Source of the DNA: Serinibacter salmoneus
GTDB lineage: Bacteria; Actinomycetota; Actinomycetes; Actinomycetales; Beutenbergiaceae
DNA length: 64,000 bases
Assembly: GCF_002563925.1 (NCBI RefSeq)
Contig: NZ_PDJD01000001.1
Span: 124,001 to 188,000, forward strand
Reading direction: 5' to 3'
Below are positions 16,672 through 25,701 of the stretch, piece after piece. The first letter of the stretch is position 1; each line of letters starts with the position of its first letter. The position numbers and the translations under genes were made by a program. The notes under the pieces were generated by a model that worked only from the letters and a program-made list of their open reading frames with translations, searched no databases and was not told the origin of the DNA.

Positions 16672-18063
16672 ATGACGGGGGGCGTCCAGGAACAGCGCCG
16701 CACCCTCGTGCGCCCGGTGCCGGGCGGATGGCCGCTTCGCGGGGCACTGATCGGCCTGGGACTGGCCTTCATGATCAGCGACGTGGTGACCGACACGGTG
16801 GACCTCTCCGCACCCTCCGGGTGGTTCTCGCTGGTCATCCCCTACCTGCCGCTGCTGGTGCTTCCCGTCGGCATCATCGTGGGCGCGGTCACGACCCTGG
16901 TGGTCTTCGTCGTAACAATGAGCGCCCCGCCGGACAGCCTGATGCTGTCGGCGGCGGTGGCGCCGATGCTGATCGCCATCGGGTTCGCCGCCTATGGGCT
17001 CCCGCGGCGTGCGGCCCTCGCGTTCGGCGGCGCCTTCTTCGCGCTCCTGTTGGCCTCAGCGCTCCTGGCGCCCGGGCGGCTGCCCGTGTTCATCGGACTG
17101 ACGGTCACCGGTTCGCTCGCGGCGTCGGCAGGCCTTGCGGCCGACCTCTTCCGCACCCGGTCCGAGGTGGCCACCGCGCGGGTGGCGCGACTGCGCGAGG
17201 AGCAGGCGCAGGTGCGTGTGGAGGAGCGGGCGCGACTGGCTCTGGAGCTGCACGACGTGGTGGCGCACGATGTGACCGTGATCGCGATGCAGGCGCGCCG
17301 CGCCGAGATGCTGCGTGATCCGGACAAGAGCGCCGCGATCCTGGAGAGCATCGGTGACTCGGCCTCGAGCGCGCTGCAGGACCTGCGCCGGCTCGTGGCG
17401 CTGCTGAGCAGTGACGCCGCGCAGGAGCCGTCCGCTCTCCCCGGCGGCAGATCGGCGCCGGGCGCCGGCGCATCGGACATCGGGGAACCGGGCGCCGGTG
17501 AACCGGGCGCCGGTGAACCGGGCGCCGGGGAACCGGGCGGCGAAGCGACGGCCGCGGAGCACGTCACGGCGCAACTGCGCAGCATCGCGGCGGATCTGGA
17601 ACGTGCCGGCTTCCCGGTGGAACTCGACATCGAGGGAGACCTCGACCTCGTGCCGGTCAGTGTGTGGCAGGTCCTCTCGCGCACGATGCGGGAACTGGGG
17701 ACCAATGTGCTCAAGTACGCCGACCCTGCTGCCATCGTGGGCGTGCGGCTGGTGGTCGGGGAGGCCCACCTGGAGCTCGCCGTCGAGAACTCCGTGGCCG
17801 ATCCGGGCAGCGGCGGCCAGGCGCCGTCCACCCGCGCCGGGATCGCGGCGATGCGTGCCCGGTGCGAGGTGTTCGGGGGGCGGGTGTCCGCAGGAGTCGT
17901 GGGGGCCCAGAACGCCTCGGCGCGCGCCCCGCGCTCCACCGGTCACGGCGTGCGCTGGCGAACTTCGATGACCATTCCACTGCCCGGGCGTGCCACCGTA
18001 GAAGCGAGCGGCGCCGCCGGGGCGCCCCCGGAGCAGGCGCGGGAGGAGAGCGAGCGCGCGTGA
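16672..18063 (+). CDS. NarL-type sensor histidine kinase
   Basis: A 463-residue kinase. Residues 20-155 form about four or five membrane segments, followed by a coiled linker and a HisKA_3 dimerisation box (L-A-L-E-L-H-D-V-V-A-H-D) with the phosphoacceptor histidine near 194. The ATPase domain has its N box at R-E-L-G-T-N-V-L-K-Y and G box at S-T-R-A-G-I-A-A-M-R. A loop at about 265-290 holds pentapeptide G-E-P-G-A repeats encoded by 15-bp tandem units. The stop overlaps the GTG of the response regulator gene (GTGA), so the two form a two-component pair. The signal is unknown. Confidence 0.92.
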   Translation: MTGGVQEQRRTLVRPVPGGWPLRGALIGLGLAFMISDVVTDTVDLSAPSGWFSLVIPYLPLLVLPVGIIVGAVTTLVVFVVTMSAPPDSLMLSAAVAPMLIAIGFAAYGLPRRAALAFGGAFFALLLASALLAPGRLPVFIGLTVTGSLAASAGLAADLFRTRSEVATARVARLREEQAQVRVEERARLALELHDVVAHDVTVIAMQARRAEMLRDPDKSAAILESIGDSASSALQDLRRLVALLSSDAAQEPSALPGGRSAPGAGASDIGEPGAGEPGAGEPGAGEPGGEATAAEHVTAQLRSIAADLERAGFPVELDIEGDLDLVPVSVWQVLSRTMRELGTNVLKYADPAAIVGVRLVVGEAHLELAVENSVADPGSGGQAPSTRAGIAAMRARCEVFGGRVSAGVVGAQNASARAPRSTGHGVRWRTSMTIPLPGRATVEASGAAGAPPEQAREESERA

Positions 18064-18743
18064 TCACAGTCCTGGTGGTGGACGACGAAGCCATGACCCG
18101 AGAGATCCTGCGGGACTACCTGGAGGCCGACCCGACCATCGAGGTGGTCGGTGAGGCCGCGGACGGTGAGACTGCAGTCCGGCAGGCCCAGGCGCTGGGC
18201 CCCGACATCATCCTGATGGACATGCAGATGCCCGGTATGGACGGCGTGGCCGCCACCGAGGCCATCCACCGGGCGCACCCCGAGGTCTGCATCCTCGGGA
18301 TGTCCACGTTCACCTCCGACCGCTACGTGGTGGATCTGTTGCGCGCCGGTGCGAGCGGCTACCTGGTCAAGGACACCCGGCCCCGTGACCTACGGGCGGC
18401 GATCGCCGCTGCCGTGGCCGGAGAGTCGGTCCTCTCCCCGGCCGTCACCCGCCACGTGGTGGCCGGCCTGCAGGAGTCGATGCGCGCCGTCCAGCCGGAC
18501 CCCGCTCTCCTGGAGGCACTGACGGACAAGGAACTGCAGGTCATCCAGCTGCTGGCCGAGGGGATGAGCAATCGCGAGATGAGCGACGTGCTCTTCATCG
18601 CGGAGTCGACAGTGAAGGCCCGACTGGTGCGGATCATGACCAAGCTCGAGGTGCGTGACCGGGTGCAGATCCTCGTGAGTGCGATGCGGCACGGCCTGAT
18701 CGACCTCACCGAGCCGCAAGGACGGCACGCACCGCAGCGGTGA
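18060..18743 (+). CDS. NarL/FixJ-family response regulator
   Basis: A 227-residue protein starting at a GTG that overlaps the kinase stop. The receiver domain has the acidic pair V-D-D-E, phosphoacceptor Asp54 (I-I-L-M-D-M-Q-M-P), the conserved threonine/serine region M-S-T-F, and K of V-K-D-T. The C-terminal LuxR-type HTH spans about 150-215 (L-T-D-K-E-L-Q-V-I-Q-L-L-A-E-G-M-S-N-R-E). A later start would remove the receiver's first strand, so GTG is the right start. It is partner of the kinase just upstream. Its last 38 bp overlap the convergent gene. Confidence 0.93.
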   Translation: MITVLVVDDEAMTREILRDYLEADPTIEVVGEAADGETAVRQAQALGPDIILMDMQMPGMDGVAATEAIHRAHPEVCILGMSTFTSDRYVVDLLRAGASGYLVKDTRPRDLRAAIAAAVAGESVLSPAVTRHVVAGLQESMRAVQPDPALLEALTDKELQVIQLLAEGMSNREMSDVLFIAESTVKARLVRIMTKLEVRDRVQILVSAMRHGLIDLTEPQGRHAPQR

Positions 18744-19350
18744 GGTCGTGGATCATCGCGCTCGCCGAACCCGGGCCCGAGGCCACCAGGAGGCCGTGTT
18801 CCGCACTGAACAGGCGCCGGTGCTCGGCGCGCAGGTCCTCGGCACCCAGCGACGGCGGAAGCGCCGCGTGCGGCGCCGCGGCACGCAGGGCGTGGACCTG
18901 GGCATCGATCTGCTCCTGGCGCATCGCGGGCAGGAACGCCACGTCCAGCAGCAGTTCCGCCGCGGGCTGGAGGGGAGCGGCGGGCGCGGTGAGGAGGAAC
19001 TGCGTGCGATCGGCCTCGGTCTGCACGTGCAGGCTCATCCCGCCCAGCGTCAGCTCGCGGTCTCGATCGCTGCGGCACGTGGTGAGGCTGTCCTGCCGGA
19101 TCAACAGGCGCAGCAGGCGCAGCAGCGCGCGGTCCTCGGCGCTGACCGTGCGCCACCCGGTGGGTAGCGTGAGCGTGAGGCGAAGTCTCCTGGCGCGCGG
19201 CTGGGTGAGTGCGAGGAGGTGAGTGCCCTCAGGGAGGAGTCGCGCCTCGGCCTCCGGTGCCCCGCCTGCCGCACCACGGCGCGTCGCCGCCGTTCCTCGG
19301 CGCGAATCAGCCGGCGCCGTCGCTGTGTAACAGGTCGAAACCAGTTCCAT
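18706..19350 (-). CDS. Hypothetical protein
   Basis: A 214-residue protein starting at an ATG preceded by GGGGGGCGG. It is rich in Leu, Arg and Ala with a central beta-rich part (L-T-L-T-L-P-T-G-W) and a C-terminal helical half (R-A-E-H-R-R-L-F-S-A-E-H-G). There is no signal peptide, membrane span or recognised motif. Its 3' end overlaps the response regulator gene tail to tail. Third-position GC bias supports coding. I do not recognise the family. Confidence 0.6.
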   Translation of the reverse strand: MELVSTCYTATAPADSRRGTAATRRGAAGGAPEAEARLLPEGTHLLALTQPRARRLRLTLTLPTGWRTVSAEDRALLRLLRLLIRQDSLTTCRSDRDRELTLGGMSLHVQTEADRTQFLLTAPAAPLQPAAELLLDVAFLPAMRQEQIDAQVHALRAAAPHAALPPSLGAEDLRAEHRRLFSAEHGLLVASGPGSASAMIHDLTAAVRAVLAAR

Positions 19351-19466
19351 GCCGCCCCCCGACCCCTCGCTGCACATATTCGCGTCACGTTACCGCGGAA
19401 ACGGCTAAACCGGAATGTACTTTTGTACAAGTCTGACTTTGCCGTGGGGAACGGCGACAATGAGGC

Positions 19467-19877
19467 ATGCGATGGCGACGGCGCAGCCCCCACCCCGCCC
19501 ACCTCACCGCGGGATTCGTGGCGCAGGAGGCGGCGGCGCACGCGCCGGCGCTGGAGGCTCTGCTCGGCCGGCCCCGGGTCGGCGCGAGCGTGCCGATCGA
19601 GGTGGGGATCGACGTCGTCCCCGGCGCCCGCATGGTCATCCTCCTGCGCAACCGCAATGTGGCGTTCGTGCCCGTGGATCACGAGGCCGAGCTCCGGGCG
19701 CAGCTGCCGCGGCGAGGCGTGCTGACCCACCCCGGGGAGGCGTTCGTGCACGACGGCGCCTGGCAGGTCTGGGTGGGTCCCTCGCCCCGCCCGGTGGATG
19801 CGCAGGTGCCGCCGGGGACCATCGACCCCGAGCCGCCCTCGGTGGGCGGCATCCCGCTGCGACGCCCCGGGCGCTGA
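19467..19877 (+). CDS. Hypothetical protein
   Basis: A 136-residue protein with an arginine-rich start, then an alpha/beta-looking core (V-E-V-G-I-D-V-V-P-G-A-R-M-V-I-L-L-R-N-R-N-V) and a proline-rich tail. It has no signal peptide or known motif. Codon third positions are strongly GC-rich in this frame. It is divergent from the preceding hypothetical gene and 59 bp ahead of the SpoIIAA-like gene, possibly in the same unit. The exact start is uncertain. Confidence 0.5.
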   Translation: MRWRRRSPHPAHLTAGFVAQEAAAHAPALEALLGRPRVGASVPIEVGIDVVPGARMVILLRNRNVAFVPVDHEAELRAQLPRRGVLTHPGEAFVHDGAWQVWVGPSPRPVDAQVPPGTIDPEPPSVGGIPLRRPGR

Positions 19878-19936
19878 GCAGGCGGCGCTCTTGGTCCCGG
19901 TGGCGGACCCTGCCACTCAGCGGCACACTCGGCGCC

Positions 19937-20305
19937 ATGCTCACCACGATCGAGAACCTCCCCGCCGGAACCATCGGTTTCCGCGCGAGCGGCGTCATCA
20001 GCGCCGAGGACTACCGCGACGTGCTGGAACCCGCGATGGAGGCCGCGCACGCCTCACAGGAGAAGGTCAACGTCGTCTACGTCATCGGACAGGACGTGGA
20101 GCGCTTCAGCCTCGGGGCCATGGCGCAGGACGCGAAGGTCGGCGCCACCACCCCCGCCAAGGAGTTCGGCCGCATCGCCGTGGTCACGGACACCCACTGG
20201 ATCTCCGGGGCGGTGCACTTCTTCCTGCACTTCTACCGTTGCGAGGTGCAGGTGTTCGCGGAGTCCGCCGAGGCCGAGGCCATCGCCTGGGCCGCCGCCG
20301 GCTGA
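19937..20305 (+). CDS. SpoIIAA-like/STAS-fold protein
   Basis: A 122-residue single-domain protein. The pattern (V-I-S-A-E-D-Y-R-D-V-L-E-P, then a central strand V-V-Y-V-I-G-Q-D-V, then I-A-V-V-T-D-T-H-W, then F-F-x-x-F and V-Q-V-F) is that of the SpoIIAA-like family found in many bacteria as a stand-alone domain. No phosphorylatable serine of anti-sigma antagonists is evident. A dispersed palindromic element follows its stop. Cytoplasmic; function unknown. Confidence 0.8.
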   Translation: MLTTIENLPAGTIGFRASGVISAEDYRDVLEPAMEAAHASQEKVNVVYVIGQDVERFSLGAMAQDAKVGATTPAKEFGRIAVVTDTHWISGAVHFFLHFYRCEVQVFAESAEAEAIAWAAAG

Positions 20306-20325
20306 GGAGCCCTCTTCCCTCTACC

Positions 20326-20400
20326 CCGCGAGTCCGTTGCGTGTGCGTCGAGGGCGTGGTCGTGGGCCACGTCCTCGGCGCAGGAGCCACGGCTTCGCGG
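20326..20400. repeat. Family II palindromic element, copy 1
   Basis: A 75-bp nested palindrome between convergent genes. The outer arms are CCGCGAGTCCGTTGC and GCCACGGCTTCGCGG (12 of 15 pair) and the inner arms CGAGGGCGTGG and CCACGTCCTCG (10 of 11 pair). It aligns along its length with copies at 30.6 and 62.0 kb. It could act as a bidirectional terminator and as a dispersed element. Confidence 0.75.
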
Positions 20401-20444
20401 GTCGTGTGCCCGCGCGGGTCCTCAGGGTGGCACGATCGGGTCGA

Positions 20445-21110
20445 CTACGTGCCGTCCGCGTCGTTCGCCGCCTTGAGGTCCTTCAGCGGGGGACCGGGGT
20501 GGAGCACGCCGTTGACGATGGAGCGGATCGCGAACTCGGTGGCCTCGGCCAGCCCCACCTCCTCGGGGTGCAGGAGCCACTGCAACTGCAGTCCGTCCAT
20601 GACCCCCAAGATGCTCGCGGATGCGGCCGCGATCACTGACCGGTCCGTCACGCCCTCCTGTCGGCAGATCACCTCGAAGGCCTCGCCGACCTCCGCGCGC
20701 AGGCTCTGGTATCGGCGCTGGAAGTAGTCGCGGGCCGGGTGGTCCTCGGTCACGGCCTCACTGGAGAGCACCGTATAGACCTGGACGATGCCCGGCCGGG
20801 ACTCGTTCAGCAGGGCGGTGCGCACCAGGTGCAGGAAGAGATCCGCGCCTCCGGGCATGTGCTGCGCCTCGAAGTCCTGCACGTCGGTGTGGTCGCGGTA
20901 ACTGATCACCTCCAGGAGCAACTTCTGCTTCGAGCCGAAGTGATGCAGCACCCCGGCGTGGGTGATGCCGACCTGTTCGGCGATGTCGTTCAGGGTGCCG
21001 TTGGCGTACCCCTTGTTCCCGAAGGTCTCCACGGCAGCCCGCAGGATCTGCTCCCGCTTCGCCGCCGTGGCCGGCCGCACCCGCGCCGTGGTCGAGGCCT
21101 CATCAGCCAT
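20445..21110 (-). CDS. TetR-family regulator of the oligosaccharide operon
   Basis: A 221-residue protein with an N-terminal TetR HTH (about 18-65: A-A-V-E-T-F-G-N-K-G-Y, then I-A-E-Q-V-G-I-T-H-A-G-V-L-H-H-F-G-S-K) and a helical ligand-binding domain. GGAGG lies just before the chosen ATG. It is divergent from the ABC transporter/GH3 operon, and the shared intergenic region holds two copies of a TetR-type operator, so it most likely represses that operon and itself until a sugar ligand binds. Confidence 0.9.
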   Translation of the reverse strand: MADEASTTARVRPATAAKREQILRAAVETFGNKGYANGTLNDIAEQVGITHAGVLHHFGSKQKLLLEVISYRDHTDVQDFEAQHMPGGADLFLHLVRTALLNESRPGIVQVYTVLSSEAVTEDHPARDYFQRRYQSLRAEVGEAFEVICRQEGVTDRSVIAAASASILGVMDGLQLQWLLHPEEVGLAEATEFAIRSIVNGVLHPGPPLKDLKAANDADGT

Positions 21111-21190
21111 GTGGTCCTCCTGTGCCGTGTGGGTGGCGCCCGCTCCGAAGGCGGAGAGCGTCTCATGCCTCAGCCTGCCACTTGCCAAGT

Positions 21191-21238
21191 TTACTGACTG
21201 TCGAGTAACCTCCGGAGCACTTACTTGCCAGAAAGTAA
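21191..21238. promoter_or_regulatory. Doubled TetR-type operator, TTACT-N8-AGTAA twice
   Basis: Two inverted repeats with identical arms, TTACT and AGTAA separated by 8 bp, lie at 21191-21208 and 21221-21238. Their starts are exactly 30 bp apart, about three helical turns, so two regulator dimers could bind on the same face. In the second copy the symmetry extends outward to 9-bp arms. The location between tetR and the solute-binding protein gene supports control in both directions. Confidence 0.75.
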
Positions 21239-21301
21239 GTGAGAGGTCACGGGGTCGTGGCCCCCTCACCGACGAGGTGCAAACGTGCTCGAGGAGAAGC
21301 G

Positions 21302-22990
21302 ATGAAGCTCAGAAGGTCCCTACTGGTCACCGGTGCAGCCATGCTCGTCAGTTCGCTCGCGCTGGCGGGTTGCTCGACGAGCGATGACAGCGCGCAGGAG
21401 AACTCAGGCCAGTCCGGGGGTGCGTCCGCGACGGGGACGGCCCTGACGATTGCGAAGCCGGACGGTTCCATCGCCACGGAGTCGAACAACCCCTGGATCG
21501 GCGACTCCTCGGCGGTCAAGCTCGGCTACAAGAACGTGATCTTCGAGCCCTTGGCCATGGTGAACCTGGTGGGGGAGAACGAGACCACGCCGTGGCTCGC
21601 CGAGTCCATCGCCTGGAACGACGACTACACCGAACTGCGGGTCACGCCCCGCGCCGGCGTGACGTGGAACGACGGCACCGACTTCACCGCCGAGGACATC
21701 GTCTTCAGTTTCGAGCTCATCCAGAACACCCCCGCGCTGGACACCGGCAACCTCCAGTTGACCAGTGTGGAGCAGGAGGGGGAGGAGGTGGTGCTCACCT
21801 TCGCCGAGTCCAAGTTCGTCAAGCAGTCCCAGGTGCTGCACATGCCGATGGTGCCCAAGCACATCTGGGAGAACGTGGCCGACCCGACCACGGAGACCAA
21901 CCCGGACCCGGTCGGCACCGGCCCCTACACGCTGGAGAACTTCTCGAGCCAGAGCGTCGAGCTCACCGCGCGGTCCGACTACTGGGGCGGTGACCTGGCG
22001 GTCCCGACCCTGTATTACGTCTCCTACAACGACAACACCGCGCTGACCACGGCTCTGGCCAACGGCGACGCGGACTGGGCCCAGGCGTTCATCCCGAACG
22101 TGCAGGAGGCCTTCGTCGACAAGGACCCCGAGCACAACGTGTTCTGGGCGGCCAACGTGATGGCGCCCGACGTGCTGTTCCTCAACGTGCAGGAGAAGCC
22201 GTTCGACGACGTCGCGTTCCGGCAGGCCGTGAACATGGTGATCGATCGCGAGCAGCACACCACCATCGCCCGGGAGAACGCGGGCCCGGAGCTCACCTCG
22301 GTCACCGGACTGCCCACCCCGGTCGGTGAGCAGTACATCGCCCCGGAGTTCCAGGGCGAGGAGTTCGCCATCGACGTGGACGGCGCGCGGGAGATCCTGG
22401 CAGACGCCGGGTACACCTGGGAGGGCGAGAGCCTGATCGACCCGGACGGTGAGCCGGTCTCCTTCGAACTGAGCGTGCCTCAGGGGTGGAACGACTACGT
22501 CACCGGGATCAGCCTGATCGCCGACCAGGTCGGGCAGACCCTGGGCGCCGAGGTGCTGGTGGACACCCCCGACGCCGACACGTGGTGGGAGAACAAGCGC
22601 AGCGGCGACTTCGACGCGATCATGCACTGGACGGACGCGGGCTCCACGCCGTACGACCTCTACTCCGACACGATGGACGGCCGCTGGCTGCTCGCCGGGG
22701 ACCTGGTCGACTACAACTTCGGGCGGTTCGAGAACGAGGAGGCGACGGCGCTGCTGGACACCTACGCGACCACGTCCAGTGACGAGGAGCGCACCGAGGC
22801 CCTGAACCGGATCCAGCAGATCTTCGTGGAGGAGGTGCCGGTGATCCCGGTCGGCACGCACCCGTTCCTGGGCGAGTACAACACCCGCAGCTACGTCGGG
22901 TGGCCCAACGAGGAGGACCCGTATGCGACCGCCGACCCCGTGCAGGTGACGGCCGCGATGATCATGACCCGACTCGAGCCGGCCAACTAG
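21302..22990 (+). CDS. ABC transporter family 5 solute-binding lipoprotein
   Basis: A 562-residue protein. The signal peptide ends in the lipobox L-A-L-A-G-C, and the mature part is a family 5 (DppA/OppA-like) binding protein with the typical W-L-A-E-S-I-A-W-N-D-D-Y-T and W-N-D-G-T-D-F-T-A-E-D-I-V motifs. In this family some members bind peptides and others cello- or other oligosaccharides. The downstream GH3 gene and convergent GH16 gene make beta-glucan oligosaccharides the likely ligand. GAGGAG precedes the ATG. A strong hairpin follows the gene, probably giving this high-demand subunit more transcript than the rest of the operon. Confidence 0.9.
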   Translation: MKLRRSLLVTGAAMLVSSLALAGCSTSDDSAQENSGQSGGASATGTALTIAKPDGSIATESNNPWIGDSSAVKLGYKNVIFEPLAMVNLVGENETTPWLAESIAWNDDYTELRVTPRAGVTWNDGTDFTAEDIVFSFELIQNTPALDTGNLQLTSVEQEGEEVVLTFAESKFVKQSQVLHMPMVPKHIWENVADPTTETNPDPVGTGPYTLENFSSQSVELTARSDYWGGDLAVPTLYYVSYNDNTALTTALANGDADWAQAFIPNVQEAFVDKDPEHNVFWAANVMAPDVLFLNVQEKPFDDVAFRQAVNMVIDREQHTTIARENAGPELTSVTGLPTPVGEQYIAPEFQGEEFAIDVDGAREILADAGYTWEGESLIDPDGEPVSFELSVPQGWNDYVTGISLIADQVGQTLGAEVLVDTPDADTWWENKRSGDFDAIMHWTDAGSTPYDLYSDTMDGRWLLAGDLVDYNFGRFENEEATALLDTYATTSSDEERTEALNRIQQIFVEEVPVIPVGTHPFLGEYNTRSYVGWPNEEDPYATADPVQVTAAMIMTRLEPAN

Positions 22991-23010
22991 GCCCCATCCG
23001 CTGCCACGGC

Positions 23011-23046
23011 GGGGTGGGGGTCCGAGTGCCATCGGACCCCCACCCC
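23011..23046 (+). terminator. Intra-operon hairpin after the binding protein gene
   Basis: Perfect 15-bp arms (GGGGTGGGGGTCCGA and its complement) enclose a 6-bp loop, with no U-tract. It lies in the 82-bp gap between the binding-protein and ATPase genes. Such hairpins commonly stabilise the upstream mRNA or partly terminate transcription. Confidence 0.8.
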
Positions 23047-23072
23047 CGGGGCCGAGACGAGAGCGACAGCGC

Positions 23073-23893
<821 letters not shown>

Positions 23894-23897
<4 letters not shown>

Positions 23898-24706
23898 CCA
23901 CGCTCGAGTTCCGCAATGTCAGCAAGATCTACCACGTGCGCGGCGCCTCGGCGCTGCGGGCCCTGGACGACGTGAGCTTCACGCTGCAGGACCGCCAGAC
24001 CATCGCCCTGGTGGGGCAGTCCGGCAGCGGCAAGTCCACGATCGCGAAGATCCTCACCCAGCTCGAGCGACCCACCAGCGGGGAGATCCTGCTGGACGGC
24101 ACGCCGATCCCGCGCCGCGGGCGGGCCCTGCGCGGGTATCGCCAGACCCTGCGGATGGTGTTCCAGGACCCCTTCGCCTCGCTCAACCCGTATCACTCGA
24201 TCCGCCACCACATCGAGCGCCCGCTGCGCCTGGACCGGGTCGTGCCCAAGGACCAGGTCGATGCCGAGGTGCGCCGACTGCTGGAGCGGGTCCGGCTCGA
24301 TGTGGACGCGACGATCGACCGGCGCCCCCACGAACTCTCCGGTGGTCAGCGCCAGCGTGTCGCGATCGCGCGGGCGCTCGCCTCCCGGCCCAAGCTCCTC
24401 GTGGCGGACGAGCCGGTCTCCATGCTGGACGTCTCGATCCGGCTCGGCGTGCTGAACCTGCTCGCCGACCTGCAGCGCGAGGAGGGTCTAGGAGTCCTCT
24501 ACATCACGCACGACCTCGCCACCGCGCGGCACTTCAGCGACGAGATCATGGTGCTCAACCACGGCAAGGTCGTGGAACACGGGAGCGCCGACGACGTGAT
24601 CCTGCGACCGCAGGACCCCTACACCCAGGAACTGCGGGCTGCCTCGCCCGACCCCGAGGCGCACTTCGCCGTCGGTTCCGCCACCACCGGCGGAGGTGCC
24701 GCATGA
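23894..24706 (+). CDS. ABC transporter ATP-binding protein (DppF/OppF-like)
   Basis: A 270-residue ATPase with Walker A G-Q-S-G-S-G-K-S-T, Q-loop V-F-Q-D-P-F-A-S-L-N-P, signature L-S-G-G-Q-R-Q-R, Walker B L-V-A-D-E-P-V-S-M-L-D and I-T-H-D. The Q-D-P-F-A-S-L-N-P stretch is diagnostic of the peptide/oligosaccharide (PepT) class. It pairs with the upstream ATPase as a heterodimer. Both ends overlap neighbours by 4 bp, so the block is tightly coupled. Confidence 0.93.
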
Positions 24707-25698
24707 GAATCCCCGTTCGCTTCATCGCTGGTCGCGCCCTCTTCTACGCCTTCACGGCGTGGGCGGCCATCACCATCAACTTCTTCCTGCCGCGGATGTT
24801 GAAGGGCGACCCCGTCTCCGCCTACATGCAGAAGCAGGCGGGACAGATCACCCCGGAGGCGGAGAACGCCCTGCGGATCCTCTTCGGCCTCGACGAGGAC
24901 AAGTCCCTGTGGCAGCAGTACGTGGAGTACTGGCGCCTGCTGCTCAGCGGCGATCTCGGCCTGTCCTTCTCCCACGGCCTGGCACCCGTGGGCGAGGTGA
25001 TCTCCTCGGCGCTGCCCTGGACGGTGGGCCTGGTCGGCATCGCCACCATCATCTCCTTCGTCCTGGGCACCTCCCTGGGCGCCGTCATCGGATGGCGCCG
25101 CGGCAGCAAGCTCGACGCGCTGATCCCCGTCACCACCTTCTTCGGGACCGTGCCCTACTTCTGGCTCGGTCTGATCGCGATCGCGCTGTTCTCCTCCACG
25201 CTGCACTGGTTCCCCGCCTCGCACGCCTACGACAAGGGCAGCGTGCCGGAGTTCAGCCTCGACTTCATCGGGCAGGTCATCCACCACGGCGCGCTGCCGG
25301 CCATCACGATCGTCGTCGCCTCCCTCGGCGGCTGGATCCTCGGCATGCGCAACATGATGCTGACCGTCCTGGACGAGGACTACATCACCGTGGCGCAGGC
25401 CAAGGGCATGCCGAACAAGCGGGTGCTGCGGCACTACGCCGCGCGCAACGCGGTGCTGCCCCAGATCCAGAGCTTCGCGCTCTCGCTCGGCTTCATCGTG
25501 GGCGGGACGATCGTGATGGAGATGGTCTTCTCCTACCCCGGCGTCGGCAAGCTCCTGCTGGACGCCACCACGGCCAAGGACTACCCGCTCATGCAGGGTC
25601 TGTTCCTCATCATCACCATGGCCGTCCTCGTTGCCAACATCCTGGCCGACGTCGCCTACGCCGTCCTGGATCCCCGTACCCGGCAGGCGGAGGCCTGA
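24703..25698 (+). CDS. ABC transporter permease (DppB-like)
   Basis: A 331-residue membrane protein with about six transmembrane segments. The EAA loop contacting the ATPase reads Y-I-T-V-A-Q-A-K-G-M-P-N-K-R-V, and a periplasmic loop lies between TM1 and TM2, as in DppB. The start overlaps the preceding stop. With the next permease it forms the translocation pore for the presumed oligosaccharide. Confidence 0.93.
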   Translation: MRIPVRFIAGRALFYAFTAWAAITINFFLPRMLKGDPVSAYMQKQAGQITPEAENALRILFGLDEDKSLWQQYVEYWRLLLSGDLGLSFSHGLAPVGEVISSALPWTVGLVGIATIISFVLGTSLGAVIGWRRGSKLDALIPVTTFFGTVPYFWLGLIAIALFSSTLHWFPASHAYDKGSVPEFSLDFIGQVIHHGALPAITIVVASLGGWILGMRNMMLTVLDEDYITVAQAKGMPNKRVLRHYAARNAVLPQIQSFALSLGFIVGGTIVMEMVFSYPGVGKLLLDATTAKDYPLMQGLFLIITMAVLVANILADVAYAVLDPRTRQAEA

Positions 25699-25701
25699 GA
25701 G

